The position numbers and the translations under genes are program-made. Positions 1 through 5,647 of a stretch of 5,647 bases of DNA are shown piece by piece (position 1 is the first letter of the stretch; every line of letters begins with the position of its first letter). Location of the stretch: positions 5,628-11,274 of the forward strand of contig DKNZ01000069.1 in assembly GCA_002469845.1 (NCBI GenBank), in the 5' to 3' direction. The notes under the pieces are model-generated. The model saw only the letters and a program-made list of their open reading frames with translations, searched no databases and was not told the origin of the DNA. This DNA comes from Cellvibrionales bacterium UBA7375 (GTDB lineage: Bacteria > Pseudomonadota > Gammaproteobacteria > Pseudomonadales > Porticoccaceae).

Positions 1-78
1 AAAGTGTATTTGCGCATCACGCCAATCCACTAATTTACCATCCATCCAAATAAAACCATCTCGGTCTGAAAATGCCAT
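1..78 (-). CDS. ilvE: Branched-chain amino acid aminotransferase, N-terminal fragment (cut by window edge)
   Basis: Only the first 26 codons are present, starting at ATG 78 and running leftwards off the window. They read MAFSDRDGFIWMDGKLVDWR and continue DAQIHF. From memory of the family, this matches the start of gammaproteobacterial IlvE proteins (D-R-D-G-x-I-W, then D-G-x-L-V-x-W-R-D-A-x-x-H). IlvE is a cytosolic PLP fold-type IV aminotransferase that makes valine, leucine and isoleucine from their 2-oxo acids with glutamate as donor. The catalytic lysine and PLP-binding parts lie outside the window, so activity cannot be judged. The start is supported by an AGAGGA ribosome site 8 bases upstream. 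The gene begins 4 bases after the glnE stop, so the two are very likely co-transcribed and probably translationally coupled. A D-amino-acid aminotransferase-like relative is an alternative, but the N-terminal motif favours IlvE. Confidence 0.85.
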   Translation of the reverse strand, partial: MAFSDRDGFIWMDGKLVDWRDAQIHF

Positions 79-82
79 CGAC

Positions 83-2974
83 CTAATCCTCTTTCTTGTG
101 ATTACTTAAAAAACTCTGCCAGCATAGCTGAACAGCCTCACGCTGTTCAGTATATTCCGACACCAATACCTCAGCAGGACGATTTTGCAATTGCAAATCA
201 TGGGCTGCCGAGCGATATATCTTATAGGCTTCTATCAGTTGCTGTGCCTTTTGCTCGCTAATAACCTCTGCGTTCGACATAGCGTCTAGCAATCGAACGG
301 TATCTGTCCACTGAACTAATTGTTCAGACTTATTAGACCAAGCCAAGACCGCAAATTGAACCATAAATTCAATATCGACGATACCTCCAGATGACTGCTT
401 TAGGCAGTATTTTCCATCTTTTGTGCTTTTATCCAGATGTTTACGCATTTTAATACGCATTTCAGACACATCATTGCGCAATTTTTCGATATTTCTTTTT
501 TTACGCAATTGTTTAATACGAATAGCATCAAATCCCAATGCCGTTGTCTTATCACCCGCTATCACTCTTGAGCGAACCAGTGCCTGATGCTCCCAAGTCC
601 ATGCGCTTTGTTGTTGATATTTTTCAAACGAGTCAAGGCTAGAAACTAACATGCCCGAATTACCCGAAGGCCGAAGTCGCATATCTATCTCGTAGGCCAT
701 ACCCGCATGGGTTGATGTTGATAGCAGATGAATAATACGCTGACCTAGACGGGCAAAAAAAGTGGAGCTATCAATGGACTTGGGGCCACCAATAGTTTCA
801 CCAACTAAATTATCATGCAAAAAAACCAAATCTAAATCAGATTTATAACCCATTTCTAACCCACCCACCTTGCCATAGGCAACCACAATAAAACCTGGGG
901 TTGCGCCATCATAGGTCTTATCTATTGCCGGTACCGGCGTGCCATATTTAGCTACCATTTGATGCCAGGCGACATTAGCCACATGCTCTACCACTACTTC
1001 AGCCGTCCATGTCAGCTGATCGCTAGCCTCCATTAAAGATAAGCGGTCCGTAATCTCACTGGCAGCAATCCGCAAATTGCAAGCACGCACAAAGTAGCGA
1101 ATAACCTCCATTTGTTGCTCTTGATCATTGGCATCAAGACGTAATGTTTGCTGTCGCAGCTGATCCTGCAAATCAACTTTGGTCTGAGTGGCATACAAAT
1201 TTCTTGGATCCAATAACTCATCCAGCAAGTCTGGAAAAGCGGTGAGTTGATCGGCAATCCACTGACTTCTTTGGCACAGCAGCGCTAATTGCTCCAAAGC
1301 CTGAGAATTTTCTATTAGCAATGTGAGATACACACTGCGTCGCAATACTGCTTGAACTAAATTAAACACTAGACCAAAGGTACGATCACTATCCTTTTGG
1401 GCAGCACAGACTCGCAGCACTTCGGGCATTAGCGTATCTAGACGAGCCCTTGCAACTGCGGCTAAAGCAACTACCCCGCGGCTGGTATAAAATTGTTTAA
1501 GCGTCTCAATAATTGCTTCTGGTTTTTGATAATTTAGCGTCTTAAGCAGAGCGATACTCTCATCTGTATTCATCTCTGGTTCCCAATTAATCTCAGAGCT
1601 CTGCTGCCCAGGGGAAACTTGACCTTCATCGGCAATCATATTGGCGAAACAACAGTGAACATTATCTCTGTGAGTGTCTAACTGCTCTAAGAACTTATCC
1701 CAATGAGAGGCCCCCATCACTAAAGCCACACGCTGTTGTGATAATTCATCCATAGGTAATTGCTGGGTTTGCTTATCATCTATCCCTTGTAGCACATGCT
1801 CTGTATCGCGCAAAAATTGGTAAGCTTGCCACAATTGAGTTTTTATCTTTTCCTCTAATAGCCCATCCACTGTAATTTGCTCAAGGGCCTCTTGAAAAGA
1901 TTTCACCTGTAAGCTCTGAAGTCGCCCACCGCGAATAAGCTGAAAGCTCTGCACAATAAACTCCAGTTCGCGAATACCGCCGCGTCCGAGTTTGATATTA
2001 TCCTGCATGCCTTTACGAGAGACTTCTAAATTAATTTTCCGCTTAAGATCGCGCAATGACTCGATTGCGCCATAATCCAGATAGCGACGGTAAATAAAGG
2101 GGTTTAAAATATCATTAAGTACTTCAACACTTTTTGGCTCGCCAGCAACTACTCTCGCCTTGACCATAGCAAAACGCTCCCAGCCACGACCCTGAGTTGT
2201 ATAGTAATCTTCAAGGGCGGCAAAATTTTGCACCAAAGGGCCACTTTGCCCATAAGGGCGCAATCGCATATCCACACGAAATACAAAACCATCAACCGTT
2301 TGCGCATCAAGGGAAGCAATCAACCTTTGACCCAAGCGCTCGAAAAACTGCTGATTGGAAACTGAGCGTTTTGCACCCAGGGTTTCTCCCGCCTCTGGGT
2401 AGGCAAAAATAAGATCAATATCTGATGACAGATTAAGTTCACCTCCGCCCATTTTGCCCATGGCTATCACTAATAACTTTTGTTCATTACCGCAGCTATC
2501 CAAAGGTTTACCAAAATCATTGGCAACCATGGGATGCAGATAATCTAATGTAACTTTAATACAGGCCTCAGCCAATAGAGTCACATCGCGGGTAGTTTCT
2601 GTTACATCCGCTAGACGATTAAAGTCGCGCCATATAATGCGCTGCATTTCACGCCGCCGAAAAAGCCTTAGCTGCCTAGCCAGTGCTTTTTCATTGGCAT
2701 CAGGAATGGAAGAAATAATCTGTTTAAGTGATTTCAGTACAGTCTTTTGCGAATAGGATGATTCTAGATCAGCACTCTCCACAAGCTCACGAAATTCTTC
2801 GGGATGACTAGCGGCCTGATCAGCGGCAAAATCACTGCAACCCCAGGCGATTTGGAGTTGCTGTAAAAATTCTGCGTCGCCTATAAGTTTTTTTAACCAT
2901 GCAGGGTCTTCATCTCTATCAAAATAGAGATTTAACTTGGTTTCAAAGGACTGCTGTATTAAAGCGTTAATCAT
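83..2974 (-). CDS. glnE: Bifunctional glutamine synthetase adenylyltransferase / adenylyl-removing enzyme
   Basis: GlnE attaches AMP to and removes it from the active-site tyrosine of each glutamine synthetase subunit in the cytosol, under control of PII (GlnB) and glutamine, so it tunes ammonium assimilation. The 963 residues are close to the 946 of E. coli GlnE. Two homologous nucleotidyltransferase halves are visible. The N-terminal adenylyl-removing half has GKMGGGELNLSSDIDL (173-188; metal Asp 185 and 187), VDMRLRP (234-240) and GRGGIRELEF (330-339). The C-terminal adenylyltransferase half has GKVGGLEMGYKSDLDL (701-716; Asp 713 and 715), IDMRLRPSG (763-771) and GGIVDIEF (863-870). A helical regulatory linker lies roughly at 450-640. 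All expected acidic residues are present, so both activities should be intact. An in-frame TAG two codons before the ATG makes this the earliest possible ATG start, but no Shine-Dalgarno sequence is seen. It is followed after 4 bases by ilvE and faces argA divergently. Confidence 0.97.
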   Translation of the reverse strand: MINALIQQSFETKLNLYFDRDEDPAWLKKLIGDAEFLQQLQIAWGCSDFAADQAASHPEEFRELVESADLESSYSQKTVLKSLKQIISSIPDANEKALARQLRLFRRREMQRIIWRDFNRLADVTETTRDVTLLAEACIKVTLDYLHPMVANDFGKPLDSCGNEQKLLVIAMGKMGGGELNLSSDIDLIFAYPEAGETLGAKRSVSNQQFFERLGQRLIASLDAQTVDGFVFRVDMRLRPYGQSGPLVQNFAALEDYYTTQGRGWERFAMVKARVVAGEPKSVEVLNDILNPFIYRRYLDYGAIESLRDLKRKINLEVSRKGMQDNIKLGRGGIRELEFIVQSFQLIRGGRLQSLQVKSFQEALEQITVDGLLEEKIKTQLWQAYQFLRDTEHVLQGIDDKQTQQLPMDELSQQRVALVMGASHWDKFLEQLDTHRDNVHCCFANMIADEGQVSPGQQSSEINWEPEMNTDESIALLKTLNYQKPEAIIETLKQFYTSRGVVALAAVARARLDTLMPEVLRVCAAQKDSDRTFGLVFNLVQAVLRRSVYLTLLIENSQALEQLALLCQRSQWIADQLTAFPDLLDELLDPRNLYATQTKVDLQDQLRQQTLRLDANDQEQQMEVIRYFVRACNLRIAASEITDRLSLMEASDQLTWTAEVVVEHVANVAWHQMVAKYGTPVPAIDKTYDGATPGFIVVAYGKVGGLEMGYKSDLDLVFLHDNLVGETIGGPKSIDSSTFFARLGQRIIHLLSTSTHAGMAYEIDMRLRPSGNSGMLVSSLDSFEKYQQQSAWTWEHQALVRSRVIAGDKTTALGFDAIRIKQLRKKRNIEKLRNDVSEMRIKMRKHLDKSTKDGKYCLKQSSGGIVDIEFMVQFAVLAWSNKSEQLVQWTDTVRLLDAMSNAEVISEQKAQQLIEAYKIYRSAAHDLQLQNRPAEVLVSEYTEQREAVQLCWQSFLSNHKKED
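87..92 (-). promoter_or_regulatory. Ribosome binding site of ilvE
   Basis: The minus strand reads AGAGGA here, 8 bases before the ilvE ATG at 78. It lies inside the last codons of glnE, so ribosomes finishing glnE are delivered onto the ilvE start. It is the clearest Shine-Dalgarno sequence in the window and decides the ilvE start. Confidence 0.65.
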
Positions 2975-2986
2975 TGACTAATCAAT
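2973..2986 (-). repeat. Small inverted repeat at the glnE start codon
   Basis: On the minus strand this reads ATTGA-TTAG-TCAAT, with 5-bp arms and a 4-base loop. The last two bases are the A and U of the glnE AUG. In the mRNA it could form a weak, A/U-rich hairpin covering the start. It is short enough to arise by chance and is recorded mainly because glnE has no Shine-Dalgarno sequence. Confidence 0.3.
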
Positions 2987-3009
2987 TTAGCGTTTTAGGC
3001 TTAGCTGAC

Positions 3010-3018
3010 ATAATAGCA
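3010..3018 (-). promoter_or_regulatory. Predicted glnE promoter, extended -10 (TGC-TATTAT)
   Basis: Read on the minus strand, this is TGC followed by TATTAT, an extended -10 element with 5 of 6 matches to TATAAT. The start of transcription would fall near 3003, giving a leader of about 29 bases before the glnE ATG at 2974. The -35 position (about 3033-3038, AGAACG) matches the consensus poorly, as is usual when an extended -10 is used. It overlaps the TAGCATGCTA palindrome. It is a prediction from pattern only. Confidence 0.45.
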
Positions 3019-3023
3019 TGCTA
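3014..3023. repeat. Perfect 10-bp palindrome TAGCATGCTA
   Basis: TAGCATGCTA is identical on both strands and overlaps the predicted extended -10 of glnE. A dimeric regulator bound here would block that promoter. It does not match the NtrC (TGCAC-type) or ArgR (TGAAT/ATTCA) consensus. Chance occurrence is possible, and no regulator can be named. Confidence 0.35.
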
Positions 3024-3083
3024 AATACCTACCGTTCTCCATGGTTTTGGTCTATATAATCTTATTATGGGTAGGTTAATTTA
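3022..3083. repeat. Imperfect inverted repeat spanning the argA/glnE divergent promoters
   Basis: The left arm is TAAATACCTACC (3022-3033) and the right arm is GGTAGGTTAATTTA (3070-3083). The reverse complement of the left arm, GGTAGGTATTTA, matches the right arm completely apart from two inserted bases (3077-3078). The core ACCTACC/GGTAGGT is a perfect 7-bp inverted repeat with a 36-base spacer. The left arm sits between the -10 and -35 positions of the predicted glnE promoter. The right arm sits just past the predicted argA start of transcription. This placement suits an operator pair for one regulator acting on both genes, but the regulator is unknown. Confidence 0.4.
3055..3060 (+). promoter_or_regulatory. 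Predicted argA promoter, consensus -10 (TATAAT)
   Basis: This is a perfect TATAAT hexamer facing argA. Standard spacing puts the first transcribed base at 3067, which is the A of an ATG opening a 24-codon ORF that ends in the argA start. The -35 position (about 3032-3037, CCGTTC) is poor and there is no TGn extension, so an activator may be needed or the box may be fortuitous. Confidence 0.4.
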
Positions 3084-3141
3084 CTCTCAATCACTGAACC
3101 ACTGTTGCTTAAAGTCCAAAACCCCTATAATCGCGCCATGA
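3067..3141 (+). CDS. Possible 24-residue leader ORF coupled to argA
   Basis: This is an ATG-initiated frame of 24 codons plus TGA. The peptide starts MGRLIYSQSLNHCCLK and ends in a short Pro/Ile/Ala stretch. No function or family is recognised. Its TGA (3139-3141) overlaps the argA ATG (3138-3140) as ATGA, the classic arrangement for translation coupling, and argA itself has no Shine-Dalgarno sequence. The start codon lies exactly where transcription from the TATAAT at 3055-3060 would begin, so it could be translated as a leaderless message. It has only one Arg codon, so it is not an arginine-attenuation leader of the classical kind. A stop-free run of this length is not rare by chance, so the case rests on the start and overlap geometry. 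It may not be translated at all. Confidence 0.3.
   Translation: MGRLIYSQSLNHCCLKSKTPIIAP
3126..3131 (+). promoter_or_regulatory. Second -10-like box (TATAAT) at leaderless distance from argA ATG
   Basis: This is a perfect TATAAT with six bases between it and the argA ATG, so a transcript would begin at or very near the A of the start codon at 3138. The best upstream partner is TTGCTT (3105-3110; three of six matches to TTGACA) at a short 15-base spacing. It could drive a leaderless argA mRNA, or be a chance AT-rich match. Confidence 0.3.
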
Positions 3142-4442
3142 AATTAGATAGCTATGTGGATTTCTTTCGTCAAACATCGCCCTATATCCACAAACACAGG
3201 GGCAAGACCTTTGTTATCGCCCTTGATGGCGATACGGTCACCCATGCCAATTTCCATCGCACTATTCATGATATTGCCCTATTGCAGAGCCTTGGTATTC
3301 GCATTGTGCTGGTTCATGGTGGACGTCTACAAATTGATCAGCGTATTGCACAGTCTGGGGAGCAGAGTCAATTCCATAACAAGCTTCGTGTTACCAATAC
3401 AACCGCTATGCAATCGGTTAAAGAAGCTTTGGGTAGTACCCGATGGCAAATTGAAGCTGAGCTATCTACAGGATTGCCAAATTCGCCTATGCATGGCGCA
3501 AAAATTAAAGCCATTGGCGGCAATTTCATTACTGCTAAACCGATTGGCATTTTGAATGGCGTTGATTATCAGCATACGGGTGAAGTGAGAGGTATTGATG
3601 ACGAATCAATTCAGCAACAGCTTCAACTTGGTGGCTTGGTGCTCATTTCGCCTATTGGTTTTTCACCCACAGGTGAAGCATTTAATTTGAGTTATCAAGA
3701 ATTGGCAGCTAAAACCGCCATTGCAATTAATGCGGAAAAACTGATCCTAGTCACTGAAATGGCGGGTATTCTTGAAGATAAAAATCTTATTAGAAGCCTA
3801 TCCATGCCAGAGGCAAAAAGCTTGCTCAAGAAAAGCAACAACAGCGCCCAAAATAAACTATTAGACACCGCCTGCAGTGCCTGTAGCGAGGGGGTTAAGC
3901 GCGTTCACCTAGTTAGTTGTGCTGAAGACGGTGCTCTTTTGACAGAGTTGTTTACCAGAAATGGTAGTGGCACATTGGTTATGCAAGATCACTCTGACGT
4001 CATTAGGGCCGCTGGTATAGATGATGTGGGCGGTATTTTGGACTTAATTGCACCCTTAGAAGAGCAGCAGATTTTAGTTAAGCGCTCTAGAGAATTATTA
4101 GAAACCGAAATTTCTCAATTTACCCTTGTGGTTCACCCTGAAGGTAATCTACTTGGTTGCGCCGCACTTTATCCAATAGCAGATAGCAATGATGGCGAAA
4201 TAGCCTGCATGGCAACTGATCCTGAATTTTTGGGGCAAGGTATAGCCTCTAGACTTTTAGAGCGTCTTGAAGCTGATGCTGTAAAAATGGGTATTAAAAA
4301 ATTATTTGTTCTCACCACTCAGGCGGCCCACTGGTTTTTGGAAAAGGGTTTTGTTGAAACTGAGCTCAAGGATTTACCTCAACAAAAACAATCGCTGTAT
4401 AACTATCAGCGTAATTCTCGCATTTTTAGCAAAATTCTTTAG
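3138..4442 (+). CDS. argA: N-acetylglutamate synthase (amino-acid N-acetyltransferase)
   Basis: ArgA transfers acetyl from acetyl-CoA to glutamate, the first and arginine-inhibited step of arginine synthesis in the cytosol. The 434 residues compare with 443 in E. coli ArgA. The N-terminal amino-acid-kinase-like domain, which binds arginine rather than phosphorylating, spans roughly 14-280: PYIHKHRGKTFVIALDGD (15-32), VHGGRLQID (59-67), GVDYQHTGEVRGID (141-154) and GEAFNLSYQELAAK (179-192). The C-terminal GNAT domain spans roughly 290-430: GEIACMATDP (353-362), the acetyl-CoA loop LGQGIA (365-370), LFVLTTQAAHWF (389-400) and LYNYQRNSR (420-428). ATG 3138 is preferred to the in-frame TTG 3105 because E. 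coli ArgA starts at about this point relative to the PYI-HRGKTFVI motif. Neither start has a Shine-Dalgarno sequence. Asp 30 stands where E. coli has the first Gly of its LGGE motif. It is divergent from glnE and followed by ilvD after 69 bases. Confidence 0.95.
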   Translation: MKLDSYVDFFRQTSPYIHKHRGKTFVIALDGDTVTHANFHRTIHDIALLQSLGIRIVLVHGGRLQIDQRIAQSGEQSQFHNKLRVTNTTAMQSVKEALGSTRWQIEAELSTGLPNSPMHGAKIKAIGGNFITAKPIGILNGVDYQHTGEVRGIDDESIQQQLQLGGLVLISPIGFSPTGEAFNLSYQELAAKTAIAINAEKLILVTEMAGILEDKNLIRSLSMPEAKSLLKKSNNSAQNKLLDTACSACSEGVKRVHLVSCAEDGALLTELFTRNGSGTLVMQDHSDVIRAAGIDDVGGILDLIAPLEEQQILVKRSRELLETEISQFTLVVHPEGNLLGCAALYPIADSNDGEIACMATDPEFLGQGIASRLLERLEADAVKMGIKKLFVLTTQAAHWFLEKGFVETELKDLPQQKQSLYNYQRNSRIFSKIL

Positions 4443-4500
4443 TGCTACACCGAATACCTGTAGTAAAATTAAACTATTGGATAAGCTTGTAAACAAAATA

Positions 4501-4504
4501 AGAG
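4501..4504 (+). promoter_or_regulatory. Weak ribosome binding site of ilvD
   Basis: AGAG lies 7 bases before the ATG at 4512. It is purine-rich (ATAAGAGATAAATA) but only a partial Shine-Dalgarno match. It supports ATG 4512 as the ilvD start. The rest of the 69-base argA-ilvD gap shows no convincing promoter or terminator: TAAAAT (4464-4469) has no good -35, and the CTACA/TGTAG hairpin (4445-4463) has no T-run. argA and ilvD may therefore share a transcript. Confidence 0.5.
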
Positions 4505-4511
4505 ATAAATA

Positions 4512-5647
4512 ATGCCTAAGTATCGTTCACATACCACCACCCAAGGTCGCAATATGGCAGGTGCCAGAGCGCTATGGCGCGCTACCGGCATGAAAGATGA
4601 CGACTTTAATAAGCCGATGATCGCTATCGCCAACTCTTATACCCAATTTGTGCCCGGTCATGTGCATTTAAAAGATATGGGTGACCTAGTGGCGGGTGAA
4701 ATTGCGAAAGCCGGTGGTATCGCTCGCGAATTTCACACTATCGCGGTGGATGATGGTATTGCAATGGGCCATGATGGCATGCTGTATTCGCTGCCTTCGC
4801 GGGATGTGATTGCGGATTCGGTTGAATATATGGTGAACGCCCACTGTGCTGACGCCCTAGTCTGTATTTCTAACTGCGATAAGATCACTCCGGGGATGTT
4901 AATGGCCGCTATGCGCCTAAATATTCCGGTAATTTTTGTCTCTGGCGGCCCTATGGAAGCTGGGAAAACTAAATTAGCTGATCACAATCTAGATTTAGTG
5001 GATGCCATGGTAATTGCGGCGGATGATACTGCCAGTGACGAAAAAGTCGCTGAATATGAACGTTCTGCCTGCCCCACCTGTGGCTCATGCTCGGGTATGT
5101 TTACCGCCAACTCTATGAATTGCTTAACCGAAGCCTTGGGTTTGTCACTTCCTGGGAATGGCACTACTTTGGCGACTCATGCCGATCGCAAGGGGCTATT
5201 TGAAGAAGCGGGTCGCACCATTGTCTCATTGGCCAAAAGATACTATGAGCAGGATGATGAGTCAGTTCTTCCCCGTTCAATTGCCAATTTTAAGGCCTTT
5301 GAAAATGCCATGACACTGGATATCTGCATGGGTGGATCAACCAATACTATTTTGCACCTTTTGGCAGCTGTTCAAGAGGCTGGTATTGATTTTGACATGA
5401 CAAATATCGATGCCCTTTCAAGAGTTGTACCTCAGCTGTGTAAAGTAGCCCCTAACACGCCCGAATATCACATTGAAGATGTGCATAGAGCGGGTGGCAT
5501 TATGGGAATATTAGCTGAACTGGACCGCGCTGGTCTTATACACAATGAATTGCCAACTGTACATTCAACGAGTCTCGCTGAAGCATTTGATAAGTGGGAT
5601 ATTGTTAGTGGTCATGTTAGCGAAGAGGTTAAAAAATTCTATAAAGC
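4512..5647 (+). CDS. ilvD: Dihydroxy-acid dehydratase, N-terminal 378 residues (cut by window edge)
   Basis: IlvD dehydrates 2,3-dihydroxy-isovalerate and 2,3-dihydroxy-3-methylvalerate to the 2-oxo acids that IlvE aminates to valine and isoleucine, using an oxygen-sensitive iron-sulfur cluster and Mg2+. The frame is open from ATG 4512 to the right edge and starts MPKYRSHTTTQGRNMAGARA, nearly the same as E. coli IlvD (616 residues), so about 60% of the protein is visible. Seen are TQFVPGHVHL (44-53), VDDGIAMGH (79-87; Mg-binding Asp 81), SNCDKITPGM (120-129; cluster Cys 122, Mg-binding Asp 123, carbamylated Lys 124) and CPTCGSCSGMF (187-197; cluster Cys 193). Asn 41-Ser 42 replace the extra cysteine found in the plant/mycobacterial [2Fe-2S] type, as in E. 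coli. The C-terminal catalytic serine region is outside the window. The start agrees with the family N-terminus. The product could only be confused with the related sugar-acid dehydratase Edd, but the N-terminus is clearly IlvD. Confidence 0.97.
   Translation, partial: MPKYRSHTTTQGRNMAGARALWRATGMKDDDFNKPMIAIANSYTQFVPGHVHLKDMGDLVAGEIAKAGGIAREFHTIAVDDGIAMGHDGMLYSLPSRDVIADSVEYMVNAHCADALVCISNCDKITPGMLMAAMRLNIPVIFVSGGPMEAGKTKLADHNLDLVDAMVIAADDTASDEKVAEYERSACPTCGSCSGMFTANSMNCLTEALGLSLPGNGTTLATHADRKGLFEEAGRTIVSLAKRYYEQDDESVLPRSIANFKAFENAMTLDICMGGSTNTILHLLAAVQEAGIDFDMTNIDALSRVVPQLCKVAPNTPEYHIEDVHRAGGIMGILAELDRAGLIHNELPTVHSTSLAEAFDKWDIVSGHVSEEVKKFYK

Noticed and set aside
1033..1257. 74-codon minus-strand frame inside glnE, and similar frames at 2197-2412, 3154-3555, 3368-3550, 4306-4512 and 4982-5164
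   Set aside because: All lie in other frames of glnE, argA or ilvD, whose family matches run straight through. They resemble no known protein and are overlap shadows.
2975..3137. ArgR (ARG box) or NtrC operator in the divergent promoter region
   Set aside because: No stretch fits TGAAT-N4-ATTCA or the TGCAC-type NtrC palindrome well. TTGA-N4-TCAA at 2974-2985 is too far from the ARG box.
3105..3137. argA extended at its N-terminus from TTG 3105
   Set aside because: This would add 11 residues with no counterpart at the start of E. coli ArgA, and there is no Shine-Dalgarno sequence before the TTG. The ATG at 3138 is the simpler start.
3067..3141. Classical arginine attenuator in the argA leader
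   Set aside because: The leader ORF has only one Arg codon (AGG, codon 3), and no terminator/antiterminator pair or T-run is visible before argA.
4443..4466. Stem-loop after argA (TGCTACA / TGTAGTA, nine-base loop) as a terminator
   Set aside because: The stem has five regular pairs plus a wobble, is not GC-rich, and is followed by AAATT rather than a run of T. It is not a convincing rho-independent terminator.
4464..4469. TAAAAT as a separate ilvD promoter
   Set aside because: No TTGACA-like -35 at 16-18 bases and no TGn extension. It is an AT-rich gap where such hexamers are expected by chance.

Overview
The window looks like ordinary chromosomal sequence from a moderately AT-rich gammaproteobacterium. 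The translated proteins read along most of their length like the Escherichia coli/Pseudomonas families: full-length two-nucleotidyltransferase GlnE, classical two-domain ArgA, E. coli-type IlvD, and an IlvE N-terminus of the DRDGxIW type seen in Pseudomonas-like bacteria. The glnE-ilvE order is also known from Pseudomonas. A marine Cellvibrionales/SAR92-like source is possible, but that is a guess. No mobile element, phage gene, CRISPR array, tRNA or rRNA was seen, and no base-composition break suggests transfer.

Layout: on the minus strand, glnE (2974 to 83) is followed after only 4 bases by the first 26 codons of ilvE (78 to 1, running off the left edge). On the plus strand, argA (3138-4442) is followed after 69 bases by ilvD (4512 to beyond the right edge, about 378 codons visible). 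The two pairs diverge from a 163-base control region (2975-3137). This region holds an extended -10 element facing glnE, two TATAAT boxes facing argA, a perfect 10-bp palindrome and an imperfect 12/14-base inverted repeat.

The genes share the glutamate/amino-nitrogen node. GlnE sets glutamine synthetase activity, IlvE uses glutamate as amino donor for valine, leucine and isoleucine, ArgA acetylates glutamate to start arginine synthesis, and IlvD makes the branched-chain 2-oxo acids that IlvE aminates. The window encodes no new kind of system. The most interesting part is the argA start. argA has no visible Shine-Dalgarno sequence. A 24-codon upstream ORF (3067-3141) ends in an ATGA overlap with the argA start. 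Each of the two TATAAT boxes lies exactly where transcription would begin on the A of an ATG (3067 and 3138), which suggests leaderless and/or coupled translation. This is a sequence-based hypothesis only.
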